Origin: Streptomyces bobili
GTDB taxonomy: Bacteria; Actinomycetota; Actinomycetes; Streptomycetales; Streptomycetaceae
NCBI RefSeq assembly: GCF_002154575.1
Contig: NZ_MUBA01000056.1
Coordinates: 16,532 to 80,531, forward strand
Direction: 5' to 3'
Length of the DNA: 64,000 nucleotides
Position 1 is the first letter of the stretch; every line of letters starts with the position of its first letter. A model generated the notes under the pieces. It had not been told where the DNA came from. It saw only the letters and a program-made list of their open reading frames with translations, and made no database searches. Positions 33,575 to 42,459 of the stretch are shown here, one piece after another. Both the position numbers and the translations under genes were made by a program.

Positions 33575-34552
33575 ATGGGGGATGCCAGGGTGGCCGGTAC
33601 GGCGGCGGAAGGGCTTGAGGGGTACCGGAGAGAGCTGACCGGGTACTGCTACCGGATGTTGGGGTCGTACGCCGAGGCCGAGGACGCCGTGCAGGAGACG
33701 CTGGTCCGGGCCTGGCGGAGCATCGACCGCTTCGAGGGCCGGTCGGCGCTGCGGTCGTGGGTGTACCGCATCGCGACCAATGTCTGTCTGGACGCGCTGG
33801 CCTCGGCCAAGCGGCGGGCGCTGCCGATGGACCTGTCCGGCCCGAGCGAGGGCGCCGCAGTGCCGGCACCCCCGCAGGATGCCGCCGCGTGGGTGGGGCC
33901 CTGCCCTGGCGGCGATCCGGAGGCAGCCGCGGCGACGGGCGATTCGGTGCGGCTGGCGTTCATCGCCGCCCTTCAGCACCTGCCGCCCAGACAGCGGGCC
34001 ACGCTGATCCTGCGGGACGTCCTGGGCTTCTCGGCACGCGAGGTCGCCGACCTTCACGGCTCCACCGTCGCCTCGGCCAACAGTGCCCTGCAGCGGGCCC
34101 GGACGACGCTGGCCGCCCGCCGCCAGGTGACGGGCGGGCCGGGCGACGACAGCCTCCGCCGGGTGCTGGCCGAGCGGTACGCCGCGGCCTTCTCCCGTTA
34201 CGACATGGAGGAACTGAACATGCTCCTCCACGTCGATGCCACGCTGTGCCTGCCCCCGTACGCGAAATGGATGCGCGGCGTACCCGACATCCAGGCGTGG
34301 CTCACCGGCCCCGCGATCGGCTGCCTCGGCTCACGCCTGATCCCGACCACGGCGAACGGCTCCCCCGCCTTCGGCCAGTACCGTCCCCTCCCCGACGGCA
34401 CCGGCTACGTGCCGTGGGCCCTACAGGTCGTCGAATTCTCCGGCGACCGGATCACCGGCATCACGGCATTCCGTGACACCGAACGCCTCTTCCCGCTGTT
34501 CAGCCTGCCGGACCGCCTGGCCGCGGACGCCCCCACCGGCGCTCGTGCCTGA
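33575..34552 (+). CDS. ECF sigma factor with C-terminal SnoaL-like domain
   Basis: RNA polymerase sigma-70 family ECF factor, 325 aa (SigG/sigma-X5-like, TIGR02960 style). ATG with GAAGGAG. Sigma region 2 at about 10-75 (LTGYCYRMLGSYAEAEDAVQ, WRSIDRFEGRSALRSWVYRIATNVCLDAL), region 4 at about 130-185 (LQHLPPRQRATLILRDVLGFSAREVADL, STVASANSALQRAR), then an NTF2/SnoaL-like domain (about 205-310) ending FRDTERLFPLFSLP. The tail domain is known to tune activity in this subgroup in place of a separate anti-sigma factor, and none is adjacent here. Confidence 0.93.
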   Translation: MGDARVAGTAAEGLEGYRRELTGYCYRMLGSYAEAEDAVQETLVRAWRSIDRFEGRSALRSWVYRIATNVCLDALASAKRRALPMDLSGPSEGAAVPAPPQDAAAWVGPCPGGDPEAAAATGDSVRLAFIAALQHLPPRQRATLILRDVLGFSAREVADLHGSTVASANSALQRARTTLAARRQVTGGPGDDSLRRVLAERYAAAFSRYDMEELNMLLHVDATLCLPPYAKWMRGVPDIQAWLTGPAIGCLGSRLIPTTANGSPAFGQYRPLPDGTGYVPWALQVVEFSGDRITGITAFRDTERLFPLFSLPDRLAADAPTGARA

Positions 34553-34672
34553 CCACGTGCTGCCGGTGCCCTCGACTCGGGTATGGGCGACGGGAGCGGG
34601 CGCGGCCAGCTCCTGGCGATGACGGTGGAGCGCGGCGGGCAGCAGTCCGAAGGACTCAGTGATCCGCTAGTG

Positions 34673-34720
34673 ATTGATACGTCAACAGTCAACTTTCGGC
34701 GCAGTTGTTGATGCATCAAC
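34673..34720. promoter_or_regulatory. Two MarR-type palindromes at the 3' end of the LLM gene
   Basis: ATTGATACGTCAAC (34673-34686) and the perfect GTTGATGCATCAAC (34707-34720) are near-copies of the operator at 35851-35864. The second covers the stop codon of the LLM oxidoreductase. Between them lies CAACAGTCAAC. No gene start is nearby, so the sites are either remnants of a lost promoter or auxiliary looping sites. Confidence 0.65.
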
Positions 34721-35831
34721 CTGGGCTGGCCGCCTGCTCCTGCGCGAGGCCTGTGCCGGTGCCGCGAGCGGAAAGCAGCGAGACATGGGTGGGGGCGTTG
34801 GGCACCTGGGCCGGCCTGTTCTTGGCGAACTCCTTCCGCAGGACGGGCACGACCTCCTCTCCGAGCATGTCGATCTGCTCCAGCACCACGGTGAGCGGGA
34901 CTCCGCCGCCGTCCACCAGGAACAGCTGGCGCTGGTAGTCACCGGCGTACTCGCGGAAGGACAGCGTCTTCTCGATGACTTGCTCCGGGGTACCGACGGC
35001 CAGCGGGGTCTGCTCCATGTACTCCTCCATGGACATCCCGCCGCCCATCACCGGTGAGCTGTCGAAGACGGGGCGGAACTCACGGAGGGCGTCCTGGGAG
35101 TTGCGGCGCATGTAGACATGGCCGCCCAGGCCGACGATCGCCTGCTCGGCGCTGCCGTGACCGTAGTGTGCGTACCTCTCCCGGTACAGGTCGATCATCT
35201 TCCTGGTGTGCTCCTTCGGCCAGAAGATGTTGTTGTGGAAGAAGCCGTCGCCGTAGAACGCGGCCTGCTCGGCGATCTCCGGGGAGCGTATGGAGCCGTG
35301 CCAGACGAACGGCGGTACGCCGTCCAGCGGACGCGGGGTGGAGGTGAACCCCTGCAACGGCGTGCGGAACTTCCCCTCCCAGTTCACGACGTCCTCGCGC
35401 CACAGCCGGTGCAGCAGGGCGTAGTTCTCGACGGCGAGGCCGATCCCGTCACGGATGTCCTGGCCGAACCACGGATAGACCGGACCGGTGTTGCCGCGGC
35501 CCATCATCAGGTCCACGCGGCCGTCGGCCAGGTGCTGGAGCATCGCGTAGTCCTCGGCGATCTTCACCGGGTCGTTGGTGGTGATCAGCGTGGTCGAGGT
35601 GGACAGGATGATGCGCTCGGTGCGGGCCGCGATCCAGCCCAGCATCGTGGTCGGGGACGACGGCACGAACGGCCGGTTGTGGTGCTCGCCGGTGGCGAAG
35701 ACGTCCAGGCCGACCTCCTCGGCCTTCTGCGCGATGGCGACCATCGCCTTGATCCGCTCGTGCTCGGTCGGCGTACGGCCCGTGGCCGGGTCCATGGCGA
35801 CATCACCGACGGTGAAGATGCCGAACTGCAT
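34716..35831 (-). CDS. LLM class flavin-dependent oxidoreductase
   Basis: Bacterial luciferase-like monooxygenase, 371 aa from ATG 35831 (GAAAGGCTG upstream). Family features: MQFGIFTVGD, KAEEVGLDVFATGEHHNRPFVPSSPTT, LSTSTTLITTNDPVKIAEDYAMLQHLADGRVDLMMGRGNTGPVYPWFG, and FVWHGSIRSPEIAEQAAFYGDGFF. It uses FMNH2 (or F420H2) to oxidise an unidentified substrate. A GTTGAT palindrome sits 20 bp upstream of the start, and the MarR regulator follows on the same strand about 300 bp upstream, making the LLM gene a likely MarR target. Confidence 0.93.
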   Translation of the reverse strand: MQFGIFTVGDVAMDPATGRTPTEHERIKAMVAIAQKAEEVGLDVFATGEHHNRPFVPSSPTTMLGWIAARTERIILSTSTTLITTNDPVKIAEDYAMLQHLADGRVDLMMGRGNTGPVYPWFGQDIRDGIGLAVENYALLHRLWREDVVNWEGKFRTPLQGFTSTPRPLDGVPPFVWHGSIRSPEIAEQAAFYGDGFFHNNIFWPKEHTRKMIDLYRERYAHYGHGSAEQAIVGLGGHVYMRRNSQDALREFRPVFDSSPVMGGGMSMEEYMEQTPLAVGTPEQVIEKTLSFREYAGDYQRQLFLVDGGGVPLTVVLEQIDMLGEEVVPVLRKEFAKNRPAQVPNAPTHVSLLSARGTGTGLAQEQAASPG

Positions 35832-35850
35832 CGTGATCAGCCTTTCTGGA

Positions 35851-35864
35851 GTTGATACATCAAC
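35851..35864. promoter_or_regulatory. MarR-type operator upstream of LLM gene
   Basis: Perfect palindrome GTTGATACATCAAC in the leader/promoter of the LLM oxidoreductase. It matches the two sites at 34673-34720 and a degenerate one before the MarR gene (GTTGATGAGTCACC, 36615-36628). Confidence 0.7.
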
Positions 35865-35944
35865 CATCATTCCGTAACTCTCCCCGTCACATCCGTATTC
35901 CGCCCGTACGCGCCACCACCCCAGACGCCGACACGGGCAAGAGG

Positions 35945-36000
35945 CAGGGACACGAGACACGGACACGGGACAGGGACACGGGACACGGGACACGGACATG
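35945..36000. repeat. Degenerate GGGACAC tandem repeat
   Basis: About eight 6-7-bp units of the type GGGACAC/GGACAC in tandem in the gap between the LLM and MarR genes. No coding role. Otherwise the 300-bp gap holds only the LLM promoter and operator. Confidence 0.7.
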
Positions 36001-36128
36001 GGCCAGTAGGCACGCCCATCGACGATCGGACCCACTCCCCCGCCCGTCCGTCCGGAACGGCATCCGGCTCGCAGGCCCGTGGCGATCTCAGGGCGCCCCG
36101 GCTGCCGGGCAGTACTGCGGTCGGCCGA

Positions 36129-36596
36129 TCAGGCGACGTCCTCGTCCAGCTTCGCCACCACCCGCTCGGAGATGTCGGCCAACATCCGCAGCTCCGCCGG
36201 GGTCACATGGTCCAGGAACAGCTCCCGCACCGCTTCCACATGTCGCGGAGCCGCCGCCTCGACCGCCGCCCGTCCGGCATCTGTGATCACCACGAACGCT
36301 CCCCGCGCGTCATCGGGGCACTCCTCACGCACCACCAGTCCCCGTCCGGCCATGCGCGCGATGTGGTGCGACATCCGGCTCTTCTCCCACTCGAGCACCC
36401 GGCCCAGATCCTGGTAACGCTGCCGCCCGTCCGGCACATCGGTCAGATTGACCAGCACCGCGAAATCCGCGGCCGACATTTTCGACTCACTCTGCAACAG
36501 GCGCGCAAGGCGCCCGCCAAGCCGCTCGTGCAACCGGACAAAGCCCCGCCAGGCGCGCTGCTCCTCTGCCGTCAACCACCGCGCTTCTTCATCCAT
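36129..36596 (-). CDS. MarR family transcriptional regulator
   Basis: 155-aa winged-helix repressor: dimerisation helix at the N-terminus (EEQRAWRGFVRLHERLGGRLARLLQ), the HTH (SKMSAADFAVLVNLTDVPDG, YQDLGRVLEWEKSRMSHHIARMAGRGLV) and wing (RGAFVVITDAGRAAVE), then C-terminal helices. A degenerate GTTGAT...TCA site lies 19 bp before the start, so autoregulation is likely. Neighbouring LLM oxidoreductase is the probable target; ligand unknown. Confidence 0.93.
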   Translation of the reverse strand: MDEEARWLTAEEQRAWRGFVRLHERLGGRLARLLQSESKMSAADFAVLVNLTDVPDGRQRYQDLGRVLEWEKSRMSHHIARMAGRGLVVREECPDDARGAFVVITDAGRAAVEAAAPRHVEAVRELFLDHVTPAELRMLADISERVVAKLDEDVA

Positions 36597-36614
36597 ACAA
36601 GCGAGTGTAGAGGG

Positions 36615-36628
36615 GTTGATGAGTCACC
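36615..36628. promoter_or_regulatory. Degenerate MarR operator before the MarR gene
   Basis: GTTGATGAGTCACC compared with GTTGATACATCAAC: one complete half site and most of the other, 19 bp upstream of the MarR start codon. Confidence 0.45.
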
Positions 36629-36746
36629 GAGTCGGACGAGGCCAACCCCGGTCCGGGAGGCAAGCAGCGCCCTGGCCGCGGGCAGGGCGGCCTTCGCTGC
36701 GGCCATGCCCGGCAGCGCGGGCCGCGAGCGCCGCGGCGGCGCCTGT

Positions 36747-37142
36747 TCAGGCAGAGACGAAAGCCCCCGCGGGGACTTCGTCGAGGACGAATCCATTGTC
36801 GAGCCGGACCCGCACCGTGACGCGGAGCGTCCGTCGCTGGTAGGCGGCCCACTGCTCTTCCAACACTCCTACCTGCTCCTCCAGCTGCCTTCTGCTCCCG
36901 GGCGGCATCTGGTGGCCGAAGTCGTCGAGGAGCGACTTGAGGCGCAGGTACTCACGGACCTCGTGGCTCTGCTGCCGGTGATGTTCGTCCACACGCTCGA
37001 CCGTGCCCTCGATGCCTGCTGCCAGGGCCACGGAAGCAGCGCACGCAGCCCACTCCTCCGCAGGCTCCTCGGCTGGGGTCACCGACCCGGCCAACCGGAG
37101 GTCCGCCGCCAGCCGCACCCGTTGGCCCACGTTCAGCGTCAT
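36747..37142 (-). CDS. Hypothetical protein
   Basis: 131 aa from ATG 37142, favoured by GAAGGA five bases upstream; ATG 37187 (15 residues longer, acidic) is possible. It begins MTLNVGQRVRLAADLRL, has a central helical part (VDEHHRQQSHEVREYLRLKSLLDDFG, then QLEEQVGVLEEQWAAYQRRTL, weak coiled coil) and a terminal beta strand (VTVRVRLDNGFVLDEVPAGAFV). No family recognised. Confidence 0.65.
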   Translation of the reverse strand: MTLNVGQRVRLAADLRLAGSVTPAEEPAEEWAACAASVALAAGIEGTVERVDEHHRQQSHEVREYLRLKSLLDDFGHQMPPGSRRQLEEQVGVLEEQWAAYQRRTLRVTVRVRLDNGFVLDEVPAGAFVSA

Positions 37143-37205
37143 CGATCCTTCGTCTTCCTCGTCGGTCACCGGCCATCCGGCAGACATGACGTCGCCGGGC
37201 GTACA

Positions 37206-37237
37206 GGAGAGGAGGAGATCATCCCACCCTCCTCTCC
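37206..37237 (-). terminator. Terminator of the cebEFG-bglC operon
   Basis: GGAGAGGAGG-N12-CCTCCTCTCC, perfect 10-bp stem, 77 bp beyond the bglC stop codon. Confidence 0.65.
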
Positions 37238-37313
37238 CGACACGACCGGAGCCCACCGGCCATCGCCGGCGCACCGGGCGACGGGCGACGGGCGAGTGCT
37301 CTACCCCGACCGG

Positions 37314-38756
37314 TCAGGCACTGGGCAGGATTCCGGTGCGCGCGACGTCGGAGTACCAGCGGGCGCTGGCCTTGGGAGTACGGTTCCCGGTCGGGTAGTC
37401 GACGTAGACGGCGCCGAAGCGCTTGCTGTAGCCGTGCGCCCACTCGAAGTTGTCCAGCAGCGACCACAGGAAGTAGCCGCGCACGTCGGTGCCGTCCGCG
37501 ATGGCCTGCTGGACGGCGGCCAGGTGGCCGCGCAGGTAGGCGATGCGGGCGGGGTCGTTGACATGGCCCGAGGGGTCGGCGTAGTCGTCGAAGGCGGCGC
37601 CGTTCTCGGTGATGACCAGCGGCAGTTCGGGGAAATCGGACGCCAGGCGGCGCAGGAGGTCGTACAGGCCGCTGGGGTCCACGGCCCAGCCCATGGCGGT
37701 GGTGTCGCCCGGGGGCTGGTGGAAGGCGACCTCGTCGGCGGCCGGCCACGGACTGTGGGCGCTCCCTCCGTGCCCGTCCGATGTGTGGGTGCCGCTGCCG
37801 TCGGCACGGGAGACGAGGGTGGGGGTGTAGTAGTTGACGCCGAGGAAGTCGAGCGGCTGACGAATCTGGTCGAGGTCGCCGTCGCGGACGAAGGACCAGT
37901 CGGTCAGCGACGCGGTGTCCTTGAGCAGGTCCTCCGGGTAGGCGCCGCGCAGCATCGGTCCGGTGAAGACACGGTTGGCCAGCGCGTCGATCCGGCGGAC
38001 CGCGTCGGCGTCGGCGTCGTTGCCCGTGAGTGGGCGGACGTGGTGGATGTTGAGGGTGACCGAGCACTGGGCCTGTGCGGGGATGCGGTCGCGCAGTGCC
38101 TGGACGGCCAGACCGTGGGCGAGGTTGAGGTGGTGGGCGGCACGCAGGGCTGCGACCGGGTCGGTGCGGCCGGGGGCGTGCACGCCGGAACCGTAGCCGA
38201 GGAAGGCGCTGCACCAGGGCTCGTTGAGGGTGGTCCAGGTCTTCACCCGGTCACCCAGTGCGTCGGCGGCCAGGGCGGCGTACTCGGCGAACCGCTCGGC
38301 GGTGGCCCGCTGCGGCCAGCCGCCGGCGTCCTCCAGCTCCTGCGGCAGGTCCCAGTGGTAGAGGGTGGCGACGGGCTGGATGCCCTTGTCGAGCAGCTCG
38401 TCCACGAGCCGCCGGTAGAAGTCGAGACCCTTCTGCACCGCGGGGCCGCGGCCGGTGGGCTGGATCCGGGGCCAGGCGAGGGAGAAACGGTAGGCGCCGA
38501 TATCGAGGCCGGCCATGAGGGCGACGTCCTCGCGCCAGCGATGGTAGTGATCGGTGGCGATGTCACCGGTGTCGCCGTTGCGGACCCGGCCCGGCGTGCG
38601 GGCGTAGGTGTCCCAGATGGACGGCGTGCGCCCGTCCTCCGCGGCGGCCCCCTCGATCTGGTATGAGGCGGTCGCGGAGCCCCAGAGGAAGCCCTTCGGG
38701 AAGCTGCGGGAGGCGTCCGGGGCGGAAGGGGTCTGCTGCTGTGCTGCGGTGACCAC
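37314..38756 (-). CDS. bglC: GH1 beta-glucosidase (BglC-like)
   Basis: Intracellular family 1 beta-glucosidase, 480 aa, full length. GH1 signatures: [19 protein letters not shown] at about 19-37, acid/base Glu in TLNEPW (about 178), NYYTP, nucleophile Glu in [12 protein letters not shown] (about 378), and ENFEW replaced by the usual [14 protein letters not shown]. No signal peptide. GTG start with AAAGGAC. It is last gene after cebEFG, the order known for the Streptomyces cellobiose/cellotriose uptake locus, where BglC hydrolyses imported cello-oligosaccharides to glucose and so removes the CebR inducer. Confidence 0.95.
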   Translation of the reverse strand: MVTAAQQQTPSAPDASRSFPKGFLWGSATASYQIEGAAAEDGRTPSIWDTYARTPGRVRNGDTGDIATDHYHRWREDVALMAGLDIGAYRFSLAWPRIQPTGRGPAVQKGLDFYRRLVDELLDKGIQPVATLYHWDLPQELEDAGGWPQRATAERFAEYAALAADALGDRVKTWTTLNEPWCSAFLGYGSGVHAPGRTDPVAALRAAHHLNLAHGLAVQALRDRIPAQAQCSVTLNIHHVRPLTGNDADADAVRRIDALANRVFTGPMLRGAYPEDLLKDTASLTDWSFVRDGDLDQIRQPLDFLGVNYYTPTLVSRADGSGTHTSDGHGGSAHSPWPAADEVAFHQPPGDTTAMGWAVDPSGLYDLLRRLASDFPELPLVITENGAAFDDYADPSGHVNDPARIAYLRGHLAAVQQAIADGTDVRGYFLWSLLDNFEWAHGYSKRFGAVYVDYPTGNRTPKASARWYSDVARTGILPSA

Positions 38757-38834
38757 GAAAGTCCTTTCACAATGGGGCTGTTCGCTGATGTGGCGGTGTG
38801 CGGGCGCCAGCTTGCGGTGGGGCAGGTGCGGCGG

Positions 38835-39758
38835 TCAGCCCTTGACGGCGCCCGCCATGATGCCGCTGACGATCTGGCGGCCGAAGACGATGAACATGGC
38901 CAGCAGCGGCAGCGTGCCGAGGAGTGCGCCCGCCATGATCAGGGACTGGTCCCTGACGTATCCGGCGCTGAGCTGTGTGAGGGCGACGGGGACCGTCGGG
39001 TTCGTCATGTCGAGCACCACGAAGGGCCAGAAGAAGTCGTTCCAGGCGTGCACGAACGTGATCATGAAGAGGACGGCCATCGCGGGGCGCGCCACGGGCA
39101 GCACGATGCTCCAGAAGATCCGCAGCGAGTGCGCGCCGTCCACGCGTGCCGCCTCGACCAGTTCGTCCGGCAGCGCCTCCGACAGGTACTGCCGCATGAA
39201 GAAGACGCCGACCGCGCTCACCAGGGTGGGGAAGATGACGGCGGGCAACTCCTGTGACCAGCCCAGCTCGGACATCATCATGAACAGCGGTACGACACCG
39301 AGCTGTGGCGGCACCATCATGGTGCCGATCACCAGCATGAGCAGCACGTTGCGGCCCTTGAAGCGCAGCTTGGCGAAGGCGAACCCGGCCAGCGTCGCGA
39401 ACATGACCGTGGACAGGGCGATGACACCGGCCACGATCAGGCTGTTGATCATGGCCTTGCCCATCGCCGCCTCGTCCCAGGCGCGGGCGAGGTTGCTGAA
39501 GAGATTGGGGCCGGGCAGGAACGGCGGCGGCGTCTGACTGACGCGGGTGTTGTCGGTCGAGGCGGCCACCATCGTCCAGTACAGCGGGAAGATCGACAGG
39601 ATGGCGGTGACGGTCAGCAGGACGTAGGCGAGCGGACCGGCGTGGTGCTGGCGGCCGGCGCGCTGGCCCAGCAGCCGACGGCCGCCGCGCGCGGCGGGCT
39701 TCTTCGTGGCGGTCCGGGCGGGCGCGTCCGTCCGGACCGGGAGGCTCTCTGTGGTCAT
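38835..39758 (-). CDS. cebG: Sugar ABC transporter permease (CebG-like)
   Basis: MalG-type permease, 307 aa. Basic N-terminus, about six membrane helices (first AYVLLTVTAILSIFPLYWTMV at about 44-64), EAA loop at about 198-215 (LPDELVEAARVDGAHSLRIFW), and the C-terminal FIVFGRQIVSGIMAGAVKG typical of MalG proteins. 12 bp after the CebF gene. In the ceb system it pairs with CebF to form the cello-oligosaccharide channel, energised by the shared ATPase MsiK encoded elsewhere; no ATPase gene is present in this window. Confidence 0.93.
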   Translation of the reverse strand: MTTESLPVRTDAPARTATKKPAARGGRRLLGQRAGRQHHAGPLAYVLLTVTAILSIFPLYWTMVAASTDNTRVSQTPPPFLPGPNLFSNLARAWDEAAMGKAMINSLIVAGVIALSTVMFATLAGFAFAKLRFKGRNVLLMLVIGTMMVPPQLGVVPLFMMMSELGWSQELPAVIFPTLVSAVGVFFMRQYLSEALPDELVEAARVDGAHSLRIFWSIVLPVARPAMAVLFMITFVHAWNDFFWPFVVLDMTNPTVPVALTQLSAGYVRDQSLIMAGALLGTLPLLAMFIVFGRQIVSGIMAGAVKG

Positions 39759-39770
39759 GACGACTCCTGG

Positions 39771-40757
39771 TCAGGACGTGCGGGAGCGCAGGCGCTTGAT
39801 GAGGCGCTGCGCCACGAAGACGAGGACGAGCAGCAGGAACATCGCCCAGGCGACGGTCGCCGAACGGCCCATCTGGTAGTTCTTCCAGCCCTCCTCGTAG
39901 AGCAGCAGCCCCAGCGTCTGGTACTGGTTGTCCGCTCCCCCGGTCACTCCGTTGGGTCCCTGCCCGAAGATCAGCGGCTCGCCGAACAGCTGCGTCGCGC
40001 CGATGGTGGAGAGCACGATGGTGAAGACGATGGTGGAGCGGATCCCCGGCACGGTGACGTGGGTGAACTGCTTCCAGCGCGAAGCGCCGTCGATGGCGGC
40101 GGCCTCGTAGCGATCGGCGGGGATGGCCTGCATCGCGGCCAGGTACAGCAGCGCGTTGTAGCCGGTCCAGCGCCAGATGACGATGGTGGAGATCGCGACC
40201 TGGGCGGGCCACTTGTCGGCCTCCCAGTTGACCGGGTCCATGCCGACCAGACCGAGCATCCAGTTGATCATGCCGAAGTCGCGTTCGAACAGCATGGTGA
40301 ACACCAGGGCGGCGGCACCGACCGAGGTGGCGTAGGGGACGAGCGAGGCGATGCGGAAGAAGAGTGAGCCGCGCATCTTGTAGTTGAGCAGGTGGGCCAG
40401 ACCGAGCGCCATCAGCAGTTGCGGCACGGTGGAGATGACGCCGATGGTGATGGTGTTCGCCGTGGCGTTCCAGAAGCGGGCGTCGTTCCAGAGTTCGACG
40501 TAGTTGTCGAACGCCACCCACTCCATGACGTCGAGGGTGGCCAGTTCCACCCGGTGCAGGGAGATCCAGGAGGTGTAGAGGAGGGGGTAGAAGCTGAACG
40601 CGGCGAACACGACGAAGAACGGGGCGACGAACGCGTACGGCGCGCCCTTGACGTCGAGCCGGTGGAGCAGCGCGCCGAGCCGCGGACCGGCGCCTTGCCG
40701 GTCCGGCTGGGGGGACGGCCCCTCGCCGGCCTGGGCGTTAGTGGTGGAGGTGGCCAC
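39771..40757 (-). CDS. cebF: Sugar ABC transporter permease (CebF-like)
   Basis: MalF-type permease, 328 aa from a GTG with GGAAGGA upstream. Cytosolic N-terminal tail, membrane helices from about residue 40 (APYAFVAPFFVVFAAFSFYPLLYTSWIS), EAA loop DRYEAAAIDGASRWKQFTHVT near 217-237, ending with a basic tail. Second of the four-gene cebEFG-bglC operon. Specificity for cellobiose/cellotriose is by synteny with characterised Streptomyces loci. Confidence 0.93.
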   Translation of the reverse strand: MATSTTNAQAGEGPSPQPDRQGAGPRLGALLHRLDVKGAPYAFVAPFFVVFAAFSFYPLLYTSWISLHRVELATLDVMEWVAFDNYVELWNDARFWNATANTITIGVISTVPQLLMALGLAHLLNYKMRGSLFFRIASLVPYATSVGAAALVFTMLFERDFGMINWMLGLVGMDPVNWEADKWPAQVAISTIVIWRWTGYNALLYLAAMQAIPADRYEAAAIDGASRWKQFTHVTVPGIRSTIVFTIVLSTIGATQLFGEPLIFGQGPNGVTGGADNQYQTLGLLLYEEGWKNYQMGRSATVAWAMFLLLVLVFVAQRLIKRLRSRTS

Positions 40758-40848
40758 CGGTATTCCTTCCTGAGGGCAGAGGTGTGACCGGCCCCCAGGG
40801 CCGCCGGCGATGTGCGGGCGGGCCCTGGGCGGCCGGAAGGGAGTCGGG

Positions 40849-42162
40849 TCAGCCGACCGCCTTCTCGATGCGCTCCGCGGTGGTCTTCCATGCCTTGTCC
40901 CGCTTGGCGCCCTGCTGCTCGATCAGGGTCAGGCCCTGCGAGAAGGTGTCCTTGATCGTGCCGTCCTTGCGGCCGAGGACCTGCTTGTCCGGGATCTCCT
41001 GGGCCGCCGCGCCGAAGATCTTTCCTATCGGGGCGTTGTTGAAGTACTCGGAGGTGACGTTCTGGACCTCGGGGGTCTCCAGCGCCTTCTGCGAGGACGG
41101 GACGCTGCCCTGCTTCTCGAAGATGTGCGCCTGCTGCTCGGGCGCGGTCAGCCAGGCGACGAGCTTCTTGGCCTCCTCCTTCACCGGGCTCTGCTCGACC
41201 ACGCCGAGGAAGGAACCACCCCAGTTGGCGCCCTTGGGTGCCTTGGCGACGTCCCACTTGCCCTTGTTCGCCGGGCCGGCCTTCTCGCCGATGTGGCCGA
41301 GCATCCAGGCCGGGCAGACGGCCGTGGCGAACGTACCGTTCGCCAGGCCCGGGTCCCAACCGGGCTGGAACTGGCGGAGCTTGGCGGTCAGATCGGCCTC
41401 CGCCGCGTCAGCGGCGAGGTTCCAGGCTTCCTTGACGGCCGGGTTGGTGTCGTAGATCAGGTCGCCCTTGGCGTTGTAGTACTGCTCCGGGTAGCCGTAG
41501 ACCATGGCGTTGAACAGGCCGCTGGCCGCGTCCATGTACGCCACCTTGTCGCCCTTGAAGTCCTTCTTGAAGGTGCGGCCGACCTCCACGTACTTCTTCC
41601 AGTCGCCCGCCCACAGCTTGGCGACCTCCTCGCGGTCGGTGGGCAGGCCGGCCTGCTCGAAGTAGTCCTTGCGATAACAGACGGCCATCGGGCCGATGTC
41701 GGTGCCCAGGCCGAGCACCTTGCCGTCCTCGGTGGTGATCTGGGACTGCTTCCACGGCAGGAAGTGGTCGGCGCCCGCCACGTCGGAGAAGTCCGCGAAC
41801 TTGCCGGACTGGGTGTCGACGATCTCCTTCGCCCGGCCGATCTCGATGCCCTGGATGTCCTTCAGTCCCTTGCCCGCGGCGAGACGCGTCTGCAGGGCTG
41901 TGTAGTACGTCTGCTCGTCACCGGCCACCTCGGCCTTGATGTCGACGTTCGGGTTCTCCTTCTCGTACTGCTCGAGAAGGCCCGTCTCCTTGAAACCCAT
42001 CACCCCGAACATGCCCATGGTGATGGTGATCTTGCCGTCCTTCTTGCCTCCGCCCGTCGCCGAGTCGTCGCTGCCCCCGCAGCCGACGACGAGTGCGAGC
42101 GCGCCGACGGCCGCGACGGCCCCAACCGCTCTGGTGCGCGCGGACCTGTGGACAGTGCTCAT
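40849..42162 (-). CDS. cebE: Cello-oligosaccharide-binding lipoprotein (CebE-like)
   Basis: Solute-binding lipoprotein of 437 aa from ATG 42162 (GGAGGAAAC upstream; a longer frame covers the operator and is rejected). Lipobox LVVGC at about residue 28. Family 1 SBP body: LLEQYEKENPNVDIKAEVAG, TDIGPMAVCYRKDYFEQAGLP, YGYPEQYYNAKGDLIYDT, CPAWMLGHI. It captures cellobiose/cellotriose outside the membrane for CebFG. First gene of the operon, with a -35/-10 pair and a double LacI-type operator directly upstream. Confidence 0.93.
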   Translation of the reverse strand: MSTVHRSARTRAVGAVAAVGALALVVGCGGSDDSATGGGKKDGKITITMGMFGVMGFKETGLLEQYEKENPNVDIKAEVAGDEQTYYTALQTRLAAGKGLKDIQGIEIGRAKEIVDTQSGKFADFSDVAGADHFLPWKQSQITTEDGKVLGLGTDIGPMAVCYRKDYFEQAGLPTDREEVAKLWAGDWKKYVEVGRTFKKDFKGDKVAYMDAASGLFNAMVYGYPEQYYNAKGDLIYDTNPAVKEAWNLAADAAEADLTAKLRQFQPGWDPGLANGTFATAVCPAWMLGHIGEKAGPANKGKWDVAKAPKGANWGGSFLGVVEQSPVKEEAKKLVAWLTAPEQQAHIFEKQGSVPSSQKALETPEVQNVTSEYFNNAPIGKIFGAAAQEIPDKQVLGRKDGTIKDTFSQGLTLIEQQGAKRDKAWKTTAERIEKAVG

Positions 42163-42233
42163 GCGTTTCCTCCAAGCGACGGCGCTGACGCACCGGAGTG
42201 ACGATCTGGGTGGGACTGAGACGGCACAGCAGT

Positions 42234-42273
42234 GGTGGGCACGTTCCCACCACTGGGTGGGAACGTGCCCACC
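42234..42273. promoter_or_regulatory. Double LacI-type operator of the ceb operon
   Basis: A perfect 40-bp inverted repeat: GGTGGGCACGTTCCCACC, spacer ACTG, then its exact reverse complement. Each arm holds its own imperfect 14-bp LacI-type site (TGGGCACGTTCCCA 42236-42249; TGGGAACGTGCCCA 42258-42271), 22 bp apart. They resemble but do not equal the published CebR box TGGGAGCGCTCCCA. Confidence 0.8.
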
Positions 42274-42283
42274 GGCGGTTGAG

Positions 42284-42312
42284 AGACTCGTGGCAGCGCG
42301 CGCGTATGTCAA
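42284..42312 (-). promoter_or_regulatory. cebE promoter
   Basis: Minus strand -35 TTGACA (42312-42307), exactly 17-bp spacer, -10 GAGTCT (42289-42284). Transcription would begin at about 42277, immediately before the double operator, so a bound repressor would block initiation or elongation. Confidence 0.6.
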
Positions 42313-42459
42313 TGACTTGAAAACGATTCGTTCGGCGAACCGGGCTTCCGGCGTTCGCTTCGTGACCCCACAGGGTGCAGTCGCCGCTGCGGCGTCTGCC
42401 ACAATTGCCGCTGGTCACGTCCGCGGCGCTGCCGTCGCGGTAGCCGCTCGGAGGAGCAC

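Noticed and set aside
36207..38666. 819-codon plus-strand frame across MarR, hypothetical gene and bglC
   Set aside because: It spans three unrelated genes on the other strand and has no coherent protein signal.
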